Assembly: GCF_019703515.2 (NCBI RefSeq)
Contig: NC_059374.1
Coordinates: 16,218,245 to 16,282,244 of the forward strand
From: Myxocyprinus asiaticus
Taxonomy: Eukaryota > Chordata > Actinopteri > Cypriniformes > Catostomidae
Reading direction: 5' to 3'
DNA: 64,000 bases
Part shown: piece by piece, positions 1-10,560 of the stretch
Layout of the letters: every line of letters begins with the position of its first letter
Numbering within the stretch: position 1 is the first letter of the stretch
The notes under the pieces: generated by a model
Database searches by the model: none
Told to the model about the DNA's origin: nothing
Seen by the model: the letters and a program-made list of their open reading frames with translations, nothing else
Translations under genes and position numbers: made by a program

Positions 1-1911
1 ATTTCATCAGATAATTTCATTACCAGCATAATACATTTTGCTGCCTTATATGATCAAGTCAAACAGGGGCTAGTTTACAGTATATTTATGTTTTATTACT
101 CATTCAGGCATCATTACAGTGCAGAAATTTGTATTATATGGCTCTCAGTAAATCATTTATTCTTTTGTCACCGTTTGGACCATGTTTCAATCAATGGGGA
201 CTTTCAAGCATTGGGGCTTTATCAATTTCCAAATTTCAAAGCTCATTACTAGTTTAACAACTATGTCAGCCTAACTACATTACATTTTAATTTAAGTATC
301 AATGCATTTCAGTATTTGCTCCATTCACTTTTAATGTGCTTGTGATTGGGGCAGTTACATTTAGTAGCAGGTAAGTAAGGTTTTGTTTAATCATTGGATA
401 AACCCGTGCCGTATCAGTTTTTCACAGTGTTCGAAATTTCAAAAGCTCATTATTTTTTATTTCGCTACTGTTAATTTGCTGTTCCTGCTGGTAAGTCATA
501 AGCTCCCTCTAATGCTTTCTCAATTATTTCTACAACTATGTTTGCCTAAACGCATTTATTGATTTTTAAATTTACCAATGTTTTTGCTTTTCACTCTGTT
601 CACTGTAAATATATTATTATTTATATATTATTTCACTCTTGGATAAAACCATGTCAGATTAGCATTCTTGCGAAGCAGATACCGAATATTCAGTCAACTG
701 GAGCTAACATGTCATGGACCATGTGTCGCACTGCTGGTTTTACGGGCTTTATCAGGAGCTTAAGCTTCAATCATCAAATTTTTTCACATCTACGTACTTC
801 AACCCCATTCAAGGCTGGGCACAGCGCCTTCCTCTCCAAAGCAAACATCAAGACCCTGCTGCTCATTCGGCATCATGTGGCAAATTGTACTTCACTGTCC
901 AGCTCACAAACGACTGTAGTAATAGTCTGCACATTTAAATCTCCGTCTGAAGGCTCATGCCAGATCATTTCAATATTTTAAGCTCCCATCTATACGCTCC
1001 CACTCCTATTCTCTGCTCCTCTATTCCCGCGCCACTCTCAGCTCCACCTGAACGTTTAAACAATTCTCACAAACTGGGCATTCCCTCTCCAGTGGAAAAA
1101 CCATAGCCCTTGTACATCTCTCAGTTTCCGGCATCATGCTCTATTTCCCCCATTAGTTCACATTTCCTTCCCACGCAGTTTCAGTTTCCATATTCAATCT
1201 CCTGTCCCTACATGTCACTTTATTTTGCTATGTGCATCATTCATCAATGCTGCTCCATCTCTCGCCTCCTCATGCTAGCCATTTTGTTGATAACACTCTG
1301 ACAACGTATCTATTGACGACCGCTGCTGATCGGACCTCAAATTTGGTCCCCATTGCAATCACCAGAACTGAATTTCCCTTTTCCATATCAAAACCCTGAA
1401 ACCTCAAATGGCATGTCCTTTTTCACGGACATGCACCCTCTGAAGGTCTTTAGGCTACTGAATAGGAATATGATTCGCAGGGAAATGGCCAGACAAATTT
1501 TTCACTCGCGCCAGCTCCCCTTCATCCGCATCTTTGAAATTCACCCCATCGTCGTCGGCAGCATATTACGGGGTCCCTGCTGGGCACGCAAACGTATCGT
1601 TGTTTTTTCCATGACCCACCACAGCCATCGTGATCATCATAAAGCAGGTCATCCTCTAGGCTCCTTAGCCCCTACTGAGACATTTTACATGGCAGAGCAC
1701 CAACTGAACCCCATTCTCTCAGCCGAGCACATTCCTGTTTTTTTTTTTGTTTGTTTGTTTTTTCAATCTAATCACTACACTCTATCTTGTTTCAGGAGTT
1801 CCACTGACTATGTCCCTCCGCCAGCATACTTCTCGTCCCCTGCCCACGCCTTTCAAGCCTTCTACCGGACTAAGCCCCTCACTACTCCCCTTTTAGATTC
1901 TGCTAAAACTC
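1..1911. other. Unassigned AT-rich sequence
   Basis: No gene or element is recognised here. Open frames of 140 codons (559-981) and 214 codons (1353-1997) exist, but neither has a domain I recognise and the second starts inside pyrimidine-rich DNA. A T-rich stretch ending in TTTCAG at about 1735-1796 looks like a splice acceptor. It could belong to the damaged tyrosine-recombinase element that follows on the same strand, but this is a guess. Confidence 0.4.
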
Positions 1912-2345
1912 GTGCAGAAAGGACTCTTCCAGTCCACGCTCATTTCACCCTTTTCTTCTCAAACACTCCAAAACAGACCACGCAGGGTGCGTTGTAGCAT
2001 AACAATATCTATAATCTCCAGCTCCTCCTGCCTCCACACCTCCAGTGCATGTATCTGCAAACTAGTTCACAATTTGCATCTGACTCCACAAATATTGCGA
2101 TCCCCTCCCCTACTGTTGGGGCACTCATTCTGAATTGGTATGGCTACAACAGCTGCTCATCATGGACTATCAGAACCCAAAATCAAGATACTCGGCCACT
2201 GGTCTTCCTCATCCTACCAGAAATATATTCAACCCAACCCTCAAATCATCTTACATGCCTATCTGGTGGTGGTCTTACTGCTCATCCACATCTTTACCCA
2301 CACAATTATCAAATTCAAGCATGTCTATTGTCCTGCAAGGACACC
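1912..2345 (+). pseudogene. Tyrosine recombinase C-terminal fragment (DIRS/Ngaro/Crypton-like)
   Basis: The frame ending at 2133 finishes in LLLGHSF followed by TGA. The same frame resumes with IGMATTAAHHGL and then KILGHWSSSSYQKYI. Together this matches the catalytic end of eukaryotic tyrosine recombinases: HSFRIG-type box 'H-x-x-R', helix, then a W-S-S-x-x-Y-x-x-Y-I segment holding the nucleophilic tyrosine. The TGA sits exactly where the catalytic arginine of H-x-x-R is expected, so the copy is dead at its active site. No reverse transcriptase was found with it, so DIRS, Ngaro and Crypton origins cannot be separated. A solo LTR interrupts the tail at 2358. Confidence 0.6.
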
Positions 2346-2357
2346 ACATAACCATAT

Positions 2358-2595
2358 TGTAACAGGGTAAAAGGGAAAGGATGAGGTGAGAACTGGCTTG
2401 ACAATATAAATAATAATTTAATAATAAACTTAAACAAAAAGACAAACACAAACACATGCCGGGCAGCTGCCCGTAAATCTCTCTCCCTGGAACTGACACC
2501 TCCGGTTGCCTTTATCACTCTCGAGGGCTTGATTAGCCTGAAAAGGGGCCGTGTGTGCAGCATCACAATCCGGCCCCACCCTCCTCCCTGCCACA
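2358..2595 (-). mobile_element. Solo LTR with CATAT target duplication
   Basis: Read on the minus strand the segment begins TGTGGCAGGG and ends CCCTGTTACA, the TG...CA ends of a long terminal repeat, 238 bp long. It is flanked by identical 5-bp direct repeats CATAT at 2353-2357 and 2596-2600, the usual gypsy-type target-site duplication. No internal region follows, so this is a solo LTR left by recombination between two LTRs. It split the tyrosine-recombinase fragment, so it is younger than that element. Confidence 0.8.
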
Positions 2596-2642
2596 CATAT
2601 CAACCCTTCTCACCAGGGCTTCCATAATCCCAAGCATGGTTT

Positions 2643-3125
2643 CCTTTGCATAGGTACTGTACAAGCCTAGCTCGTCCTCATCGGTGGGCTCATAATCAAC
2701 ATGGGACATCTTTCAACAAAGAGTATTGCATGTCAGCGTCACCATTATCATATGGCTTTATGCACCCTATTCACCTTTTGGCAAAGATAACCATCAAACA
2801 ACGCCCGCCCTCGTCGGAGGGCTCATAATCAACATGGGATATCTTTCAATGAAGGGTATTGCATGCAACGTCGCCATTATTGTATGGCTTTATGCTATGT
2901 TGTTCATCTTTCGGCAAAGATATTATGAACAACGCCGCCCTCGTCAGAGGGTTCATAATCAAATGTTGTTTATCTTTCAACAAAAGATACTGCACAACAA
3001 CATCAGCCTTACCGTAGGGCCTGATATCACATTGTTCATATTTTGGCAAAGATTCTGCACAACCACGGGCTCCTCGACGGAGGGCCCAAAATCAAAAATC
3101 AAAATCAAACTCAACAAGGACAATC
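2643..3125 (+). repeat. Minisatellite of ~132-bp units
   Basis: Degenerate tandem units begin at 2676, 2809, 2939 and 3072, giving periods of 133, 130 and 133 bp. Each starts with CCTCRTCGG-AGGG-TCATAATC and carries a TATCTTTCAA motif, a 'GGCTTTATG'-like centre and a TTTTGGCAAAGAT end. A partial unit precedes the array from about 2643. A further diverged piece (TATTGCAAAGGTATTGCACA) lies beyond the (TA)n tract at about 3229. Units are diverged, so the array is not recent. Confidence 0.75.
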
Positions 3126-3135
3126 CCCAGCAAGG

Positions 3136-3163
3136 ATATATATATATATATATATATATATAA
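3136..3163. repeat. (TA)n microsatellite
   Basis: A short uninterrupted TA dinucleotide run separates the minisatellite from the gypsy element. Confidence 0.95.
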
Positions 3164-3382
3164 TAAAAAACTCACACTATGCCCCCTCTATCATAAAAGC
3201 CATCAGTAAACGCAAGCACGGCTTATCCTATTGCAAAGGTATTGCACAACCATGCCAGGGATATTGTGTATTTCATGCAAAGTGTCTAGGTTTTAATTCT
3301 CGGTTTTCACTTCTCATTTTCTCTTCTCCAGATTGAACGCCAAACAGTAGACCTGGTTCGTAACCTGACTGGATCTTCTCTT

Positions 3383-3658
3383 TTGGGGGTAGTATTTTAT
3401 TTTATACCCGTGAGTACCCAGGGGGATACATACCGAGCTTTTGTGGATTCTGGCTGTTCACAAACCCCCATCCACCAATGCTTGGTACAAGACGGGGCGT
3501 TGGGCACAAATAATCAGGTGAAGGTGCAGTGTGTGCACTGGGATATTCACACGTATCCAGTGGTTACCATTGAGATACTATTTAGGGGGAGAAAACATAG
3601 AGTGGAGGCCACGGTTAATTCCTGCCTCACCCATCCACTGATTTTAAGAATTCATTAA
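3383..3658 (+). pseudogene. Retrotransposon aspartic protease domain
   Basis: An open stretch of 91 codons holds FVDSGCSQT, the retropepsin active-site motif D-S/T-G, about 25 residues in. It is followed by beta-strand-like sequence and a PLILRIH end, resembling the PLILG flap-distal region of gypsy proteases. It ends at a stop, and reading into the integrase requires several frame changes. In the intact family this enzyme matures the polyprotein inside virus-like particles. It is assigned to the Gmr1-like element by position and strand. Confidence 0.65.
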
Positions 3659-3999
3659 GGGAAATGTGTGCGGATGGGACCTGTGAAATAATGTCTCAGT
3701 GTGTGACGTGTGATGCTATGGCTGGAGAGGTGGTGCCAGGGCCATCTACGTCTGCTCCTCATCAAAATGACGCAAGGGAGGGAGTCCCCGACCTCAGGGA
3801 ATATCCCGAAGGGGATTTCCCCCTAGAGCAGTCATGTGACGAGTCCCTCAAACATGCATTTGACCAAGTGAGAGTAATCAATGGTCAACAGCTCCAGCCT
3901 AACATTGCATACGCATACCAATATTTTTCAATTATAAAAGATTGTTGTATCGAGTGATGGAGGACACTCAAACAAAAGAGAATATAGCCCAGTTATTAG

Positions 4000-5040
4000 T
4001 ACTGAAGAGCCATCGGGAAGCCATGTTCCAGGCGGCTCATCATAATCCAATGGCTGGCAATTTAGGACAGAAAAAAAAAAACACAAATGAATAATGGCCC
4101 GTTTGTTTTGGTTGGGCATTCACGGGGATGTTCGCAGGTGGTGTGCGGCGTGCCATGTATTCCAGTTTGTGAATCCACCAGCTACCCCAAAAGTGCCATT
4201 GCTCCTTCTACCGCTAATCGAGGTACCCTTTGTAAGAAATGGTTTGGACCTCATCGGGCCATTAAAATGGACCGCATGCATCGCTTTGCATTATTTCTGG
4301 TAGATTATGCAACGCGATATCCGGAAGCAGTGCCCCTGCACAACATCTCAGCACGTAGTGTAACGGAGGCATTCTTCAGAATTATCTCCAGAGTGGGGAT
4401 TCAGAAAGAAATCCTAACTGATCAGGGCACTACATTTATGTCACAAACACTATGCGAACTGTACGAATTATTAGGTATTAATCAATTTGCATCAGTGTTA
4501 ACCACTCACAAACGGATGGCTTGGTGGAACGATTTAATAAAACCCTGAAAAATATTATTTGTAAGTTTGTACACAAAGATGCTAGAAATTGGGATAAATG
4601 GCTCGAACCCCTGTTATTTGCAGTGTGAGAGGTCCCACAACTCTCCACAGGGTTTTCCCCATTCGAACTGCATAATAGGCACCAGCCACATGGCGTGCTC
4701 GACGTCATATGGGAAGCTTGGGAACAGGGACCTTCAAACAGTAAAAATGAAATTCGGTACGTTCTTGATCTTAGAGCAAAACTCCATACTTTGGGTCAAT
4801 TAACATAGGGGAATTTTCTCCAAGCTCAGGAACGTCAAAGCCAGCTGTATGACAAGGGCACTCGACTATGGGAATTAGCACCAGGAGATAAAGTGCTTGT
4901 ATTACTGCCAACCTCAAGCTCTAAATTACTCACCAAGTGGCAAGGGCCCTTTGAGGTCACACAGGGAGTCAGAGATCTTGATTATGAGGTTAAGCTAATG
5001 GATGGGGCAGGGCACGTCAAGTTTACCACCTCAATCTCCT
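4000..5040 (+). pseudogene. Retrotransposon integrase (before RT)
   Basis: The HHCC zinc-binding region is readable across frames: HREAMFQAAHHNPMAG, then WCAACH with the C-x2-C pair near 4138-4160. The catalytic core follows with DLIGPL, YATRYPEAVPL, ILTDQGTTFMS (second aspartate, about 4417) and TDGLVERFNKTL with the glutamate near 4525. A C-terminal GPF module (KWQGPFEV) lies at about 4935-4958. At least three frameshifts and several stops break it. In intact elements this enzyme inserts the cDNA into the genome. Its location upstream of RT is the unusual feature of the element. Confidence 0.75.
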
Positions 5041-5189
5041 GAAAGCTTGGAGGGAGGCGGTCCCTGTAGCCTTGGCGACGGTAGTCCCAGAGAGGGCGGA
5101 GCTTGGGCCAAAGTTGATGCTCAAACCTAATCAGTTCACCCCGGTCCTGTGTGGAGACCACCTCTCACCATTGCAGCTCTCAGAAGTAG

Positions 5190-6017
5190 CAAGTTGCAAG
5201 CGGAATTCACAGACGTGTTCTCGCCTCTCCCCGGTCACACAAACCTCATAGAGCACCACATCGAGACCACCCCAGGGGTGGTGGTTCATAGCCAACCCTA
5301 TCGCCATCCTGAACACAAAAAAAGGTAGTTCAGGAAGAAATAGAGGCAATGTTCAAAATGGGCATAATAGAAGTGTCACTCAGCGATTGGGCCAGCCCCG
5401 TGGTTCTGGTACCTAAGAGCGACGGGACAGTCCGATTCTGTGTGGACTATCGGAAAGTGAACACGGTGTCTAAATTTGATGCGTACCCAATGCCCCGGAT
5501 TGATGAATTGCTTGAACGGTTGGGCATGGCTCAATTTTATTCGACACTTGATTTAACAAAGGGTTATTGGCAGATCCCCTTAACTCCAATCACCCGAGAA
5601 AAACGTTTTCCACACCGTTTGGTTTACACCAATTCATGACCCTTCCGTTTGTTCGAGGCCCCTGCCACGTTCCAGCGTCACATGGACAAAATTCTCAGGC
5701 AACATATGGCATATGCCACTGCTTATCTAGATGATATCATCATTTATAGTAATAATTGGCGGCAGCACATGCAACATCTGAGATCCATCCTGAGATGGCT
5801 GCAATGGGCGGGGCTCACGGCCAACCCGAGGAAGTGCTCAATTGGGCGGGTGGAAGTTTGGTATCTGGGGTTCCACTTGGGCCATGGGCAGGTGCGTCCC
5901 CAAATTAACAAAACTGCAGCAATCGTGGCCTGCCCAACACCCAAGACCAAAAAGGAGGTGAGACAGTTTCTGGCTACTACCGAAGGTTTGTGCCTAATTA
6001 CTCTGACAGCCCTCTGA
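5190..6017 (+). pseudogene. Ty3/gypsy reverse transcriptase
   Basis: Starting with a VFSPLPGHTNLIEHHIET-like leader, the domain runs through SDWASPVVLVPKSDG, FCVDYRKVN, YSTLDLTKGYWQIPL and the catalytic YLDDIIIYS box near 5727-5753. It ends with a RYLGFHLG-like thumb segment. It is split into two open frames (5349-5639 and 5649-6017) by a frameshift in the segment corresponding to the PFGL motif. Sequence style is clearly gypsy rather than copia, despite the domain order. Confidence 0.85.
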
Positions 6018-6019
6018 CT

Positions 6020-6522
6020 GATCTAGAAAGGGGGCTCTCGAAATGGTCCAATGGAAAGAGTCGTGCCAACAGGCTTTTCTAAAAGTAAAATCTGCACTTT
6101 GTGGATAAAATCTAAAAGTAAAATCTGCACTCTTATATACTCCAAATTTCTCTCTCCCCTTTATTTTGCAGACAGATGCATCTGACAGAGGGCTGGGGGC
6201 AGTGCTCTCACAGAAGGTGGGGGGGGGAGTGGTCGGTTAATGGGAGTACAGCACCATTGAGGAGTGTCTGGCAATCAAGGGGGCTGTCCTCACCCTCCGC
6301 TACTGCCTGCTGGGGCGAGCCTTCACCCTCTGTTCAGTTCATGCCCAACTCCAGTGGCTCCACCGCATGAAGGATACCAATGCGTGGATCACCTGTTGGT
6401 ACCTGGCACTTCAGCCGTTCAAATTTGAGGTGATCCACAGACTGGTGGCACAGATGGCAGTGGATGACTTTCTCTCCAAAAATGGGGGGAGAGTTGGCAG
6501 GCTGGATGTTGCCCCAGCCTGA
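6020..6522 (+). pseudogene. Retrotransposon RNase H domain
   Basis: QTDASDRGLGAVLSQ at about 6170-6212 gives the first catalytic aspartate of gypsy RNase H. ECLAIKGAVLTLRYCLLGR supplies the glutamate helix, and VHAQLQWLHRMKDTNAWIT the third acidic segment, altered here because the usual D-H-A reads V-H-A. It ends with a DDFLSKNGG segment. A short direct duplication of 'aaatctaaaagtaaaatctgcact' type lies at about 6083-6132 and damages the RT-RNase H connection. Confidence 0.75.
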
Positions 6523-6560
6523 GTCGGGCATTGGGGCCAAGTGGGAATGGGGGCGTGGTC

Positions 6561-6916
6561 ATGTGTCTGTTTTCGGGAGAGAGGGAGTGGTGTGGCTCGT
6601 CAAACTGGTTGGCATAATTTCTAACAGCTGTTTCTTGTTACAGTGATAGTGGGGAGAGACCTCAAAAAGCAGCCAAGACACGCCAGAGAGGAGAGAGAGT
6701 GACACAAGAGTGCGGCATGAGATATTCTGAGAGTGTAATTAGAGTGTATGTTATTTAGAGTCTGTTTTTGAGAGTTTATGTTCAGAGAGTGTTTTCGTTT
6801 GAGTGAAGAGCCCAAGAGGCCAAGAGTGTGCAGTGTGAGACAGCAAATAAAGTGTTACTTGAACTGCTTCATTGTTTCCCAATCCCTCCTGTGACCGAAC
6901 GTCCAAACTTATCACA
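6561..6916 (+). mobile_element. 3' LTR of the Gmr1-like element
   Basis: The sequence after RNase H is non-coding and rich in GAGAGTGT-like steps. It contains an AATAAA polyadenylation signal at 6846-6851 and finishes in TTATCACA. A purine-rich stretch with GGGAATGGGGGCG just upstream may be the polypurine tract. The starting TG is my best guess; no second LTR is available in the window to fix the boundaries. Confidence 0.5.
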
Positions 6917-7841
6917 CAGTAGTACTGAAGAAATGGTAGAAGTTGGTTTTTGTTAAAGTTTGACAAAAGTCAAACAAAACCAAACATTTTTTTCAAATCG
7001 GACAGAGCCCTACTTCATCAGAGATATTCATATGGAGTTGATGTTGGGTTGTCACATGGCTGACAGTTCTGCAGAGTGGGGGGATGGAAGGACGGGGATT
7101 TGGACCATTGTTCGCTCCCAGAAGAGCGCCAAGGAGAGTATGAGCCTCAGGCAATTCAAGATGCTCTCTATCTTCCTTCCCAGCCCCTTCTTCTATATAG
7201 TGCAGCTCTGTTTCCAGTTTGCATGTGACAGAAAGAGTCACAATGCATTTGCGAGTTATACATTTTCAGAAAATTCCTTGGAACAGGGTTATGTACAGTA
7301 CAAATTCCATTTCCAAAGATGAAGACATTCAGAAAGCCACTAGGACTGAATTCTATATGCTTTACCCTGCTCCGTGATACTTCATTATCATTGGCTCCTT
7401 CCTCATTTGAATTTTGTGATATTAAATGTATGCTTGTGCATAACAACTTCCTCATTACAAACATGTCGCAATGTAGAGTCAGTGCCCTTCATCCCCAATG
7501 CTTATTTCCCAACGGTAAGCCTCTGCGTGTCTTCGTCTACCTCATGCATTGTGCCAGGGCTTGCATTATTGATGTGCGGTGAGTTTCTAAAGAGCTTTGC
7601 AGAGGTTAGCTGGTGGGCGGCAAACACAGCCTCTGTCTCCAAGTCCTCAATGTCCCTCTTCTACAAGTGACTGCATTCACTTATCACTTATTCATAAGTT
7701 CACCTAAGAGGTCTTTACCTAGCAAACATGATATCAGTAATGGAGGTCTATGCTTGGGGTAGAAGGTCCCTGTCATATTGATCTTAGTCCAGCTGGCTGT
7801 ACTTGAATTGGAACCATAAGCCTTATGGAATGTCTCATAAT
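6917..7841. other. Unassigned intronic sequence
   Basis: Open frames up to 120 codons overlap on both strands, with no recognisable domain and no splice structure. Nothing further is supported. Confidence 0.4.
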
Positions 7842-8965
7842 TAGGGTTGGGAACCGAGAACCAGTTCTTGTTCAGAACCGGTTCCATTCTTTAAAAAATA
7901 CCAGAATCGGATGATCTTCGTGACTTTCAGTTCCATTCCCTGCGAGCAATTTTCCGCCGCCTCGGCTGGATCAGCATGCTGAAATACTCTGACAATGTTT
8001 CCAGCTGCGCATCTCTGCAGCAGCGCTGCCCTCTACTGACTCTACGGTGTAAAAACACACAGTACTACCAGTGTATTTAATTCCCGATCTCAAGCCGGCT
8101 CTTTTGAAACAACAGCACAAAACATATGCGCTTCCGGTGTAGTTCGATTCCCAAAAGAATAATTCTATTGAGCTGATGCTTTTGAATCTACAGCCCAAAA
8201 CATGGCGCTTCCGGTACAGTTCGATTGCCAAAATAATCATTCTAATGAGCCAGTTCTTTTGAATCTACAGCACAAAACATACAGTGCTTCCATTTATAGT
8301 CCAGTATACAAGTAATCTTTATACTGATGTGCAAGTTATGAATGTCCAACTCAAAATTAAATAAGAACTGCTGAAGCCTTTTAAGCCTGAAGTACAACAT
8401 TAGGCTACAAAACACAGTCTAAACTGTCTCTGGAACTGTTACTGTTTATTTAATGATCAGCTATGAGACTTAAAACAAGCAGTGCAGTTACTGACTAGTA
8501 TGACAATATATAATTAAAGCTACATGAGAGCTGTTGTAATAAGTGACATTTTACAAAAGAATAAACAAATTAATGAAATATGCCATCACATTTCTTGTTG
8601 ATTTAGGTTTGTTTATTTAAAATATAGTTAGGATCTATTATTGGATTGTAATTATGTCTCTAAAAAGTCTGCAAACGCACCTTTTACAAGAATTGCATTA
8701 CATTTATTTCAGATTTGTTATATCTGCTTTGCAGAAATCTGAAATTATCTCATCATTACGTAACAGACTGCAGAGGGTAGTAAACACAAAAATAATTGCA
8801 TTTCTCATATCCAAATAATCCTTTAAAAAAAATAAAATAAAATAAAATAAAATAAAAATAAAAAAGGTACTTAAAGAATTACTGGAATTGTTACTGGAAC
8901 CGTTAAGGAACCGGAATCGTTAAGAGGAATCAGAATCGTTCAATTACTTATGATTCCCATTCCTA
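7842..8965. mobile_element. Non-autonomous hAT-type DNA transposon, 1.1 kb
   Basis: The left end starts TAGGGTTGGGAACCGAGAAC. The reverse complement of the right end starts TAGGAATGGGAATCATAAG, giving matching imperfect terminal inverted repeats of hAT style. The flanks are CTCATAAT (7834-7841) and CTTGTAAT (8966-8973), an 8-bp duplication with two transitions. No transposase frame is present. The subterminal regions are full of AACCGGTTCC and GGAACCGTTAAG-like repeats. A (AAAAT)n run lies at about 8827-8866. Confidence 0.75.
8096..8290 (+). repeat. Internal ~78-bp tandem repeat of the hAT element
   Basis: Units starting near 8096, 8174 and 8251 each read CTTTTGAA-C-ACAGC-CAAAACAT followed by GCTTCCGGTRYAGTTCGATT. 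Two units are complete and the third is partial. They lie inside the hAT element and are probably part of its subterminal structure. Confidence 0.75.
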
Positions 8966-9069
8966 CTTGTAATACAGAACAACAACCTCAGAACAGACTA
9001 AAAAAAATGCCTTAAGCATAGCCTCTCAGATATTACCTATGAGCCATGGGCTCCAAACTTTTACTTTAT

Positions 9070-9802
9070 AGTGATAGTTCACCAAAAAATAAAAATGCTG
9101 CCATTATTTACTCACCCTCAAGTTGCTCCAATCCCCTATTAGTTACTTTCTTCCATGAAACACACACACACACACACACACACAAAGTCATGGTTGCTTT
9201 TTCTATAATGAAAGTGAAAGAGGACTGGGGCTACCCAGCTCCAAAATGGCAAAAAAGCACCACTTAAGGATAAACAATTAGTGTCCAGATGACCATGCAC
9301 TATATTCAGAGTCCTCTGAAATCATGTGATTGCTGTGAGACTGAAATTGAAGTCGTTATTTCCTGAAAATCTTCCCCAGTCAGATTCATGAATGAAATAT
9401 TTAGACTGGTTTTGTGAACTGGATCAACCAATTGATAGGAAAGGTATGGCTCAAAAGAATGAATCATTCTCAAATCGAATATTGCTACTTCTCTCCTTAA
9501 CATGCTAAGGAGAGCTAGGTTTGATGTAAAGATTCCAGAAACAATTAATTGGGATATTGTGCACAAGTTGTATGGACTGGTTTTTATAATACTTTTATTG
9601 TCCATATAATACTTTTATTATCATTTTGGAGTTTGGCAGCCCAAGTTCCCTTTCACTTTCATTATATGGAAAAGAGCAGCCAGGATATTCCTAAAACATT
9701 CATGATGGCAAGTATGTAAATTCTGTCATCATGTACTCACCGTCATGTTGTTGATGGAGTAAATTACAAGAGAATTTTTATTTTTGGGTGCACTATTCCT
9801 TT
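9070..9802. mobile_element. Palindromic MITE (AGTTCACC family), copy 1
   Basis: The left arm begins ATAGTTCACCAAAAAATAAAAA and runs through TTTACTCACCCTCAAGTTG. The right arm contains GTACTCACCGTCATGTTG, which shows partial internal inversion, and ends TTTTTGGGTGCACTATTCCTTT. Further in, TTATAGTGATAG-type ends and the segments TTTCTATAATGAAAGTGAAAGAGG and CCCTTTCACTTTCATTATATGG are reverse complements, so the element folds on itself. The family is abundant in cyprinid genomes and resembles Angel-type MITEs. A (CA)n run lies at 9161-9184. Confidence 0.65.
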
Positions 9803-9939
9803 AGAGTGCTTGGTAACATTTTAAATTGTATTTCTGGTCACTATTAGAGGCACTGCCACAACACCACTCAGTAAAGTAACTTATTATGATCCTGAATTAA
9901 AAATATAAAGCAGTCTAATCCCTCCTCTCAAACATTCTG

Positions 9940-10560
9940 GAGGGAATTCAGTAAGAATGAACTGTGCCCACAGATAACATTGTTTATTTGCAAATACTGC
10001 ATGAATACGGTACATTGAATATATTGACCACTTATACGAGTGTTTCATTTTGCCACTTTAGAATGGGGCAATTGGCATTAATTTATCTAAAATACGGGAC
10101 GTCCCATCTACAGTTGGCAACCCTAACACACTGTCTGCATTGTTTTAGCACCCAATTCATGAAAGGAATTATGAATATATGAAAATCAGTTGAACACAAT
10201 TTGCACTACACAATGCCCCATCTTGCAGGCCAAATGGGGTGTTGTAGAGGATGCAGCAGACTACTGTGATCTGGTATAATTTACTGGGACTGTAAAGCAT
10301 TGTTCCATCACTGTTTACATTTTTTTCTCATTGGCTGTAATAGCACAATGTTAAGTTAAGTTAAACAACGCTGACATTTTTGAATGAGCCACAATCTTAT
10401 ATAACAAGCTAAAGTTTTGAATAAATAAGACTTAATTTAAATACTCATAGTGCAGCATTACACAAACATATTGCCTAGTTAAACTGGATTGCAGGTGGTT
10501 AGTGAATTTTATGCAGTTTTATTTTGCACTGAAATGCAGCATGCCTAAGTGTAACTGTTT
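9940..10560 (+). repeat. Dispersed repeat of unknown family, copy 1
   Basis: The stretch from GGAATTCAGTAAGAATGAACTGTGC to AAGTGTAACTGTTTA can be aligned by eye with 15745-16110. Shared blocks include AATAGCACAATGTTAA, GACTTAATTTAA, GTTAAACTGGATT-AGGTGG and a TGCACTGAAATGCAGCATGC-like end. A segment at about 10045-10132, with ACGGGACGTCCC and TTGGCAACCCTAA, looks like part of another element. No coding potential is seen. Confidence 0.5.

Larger units (their letters stand above)
3330..6916 (+). mobile_element. Gmr1-like Ty3/gypsy retrotransposon, 5' truncated and decayed
   Basis: On the plus strand the pol domains occur in the order protease, integrase, reverse transcriptase, RNase H, then a 3' LTR. 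This copia-like order combined with gypsy-type sequence is the hallmark of the Gmr1 group described from deuterostomes. No gag frame and no matching 5' LTR are visible; the minisatellite sits where they should be. Every domain has frameshifts or stops, so the copy cannot produce pol. The exact left boundary is not determined. Confidence 0.75.

Noticed and set aside
559..981. 140-codon frame as a gene
   Set aside because: No recognisable motif, overlapping alternative frame, no splice or promoter context.
1353..1997. 214-codon frame as a gene
   Set aside because: No domain, low-complexity phenylalanine run from poly(T), and overlap with a splice-acceptor-like tract; no support beyond length.
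2676..3090. CRISPR-like array
   Set aside because: Units of ~132 bp are contiguous diverged repeats without spacers, in a vertebrate genome; it is a minisatellite.
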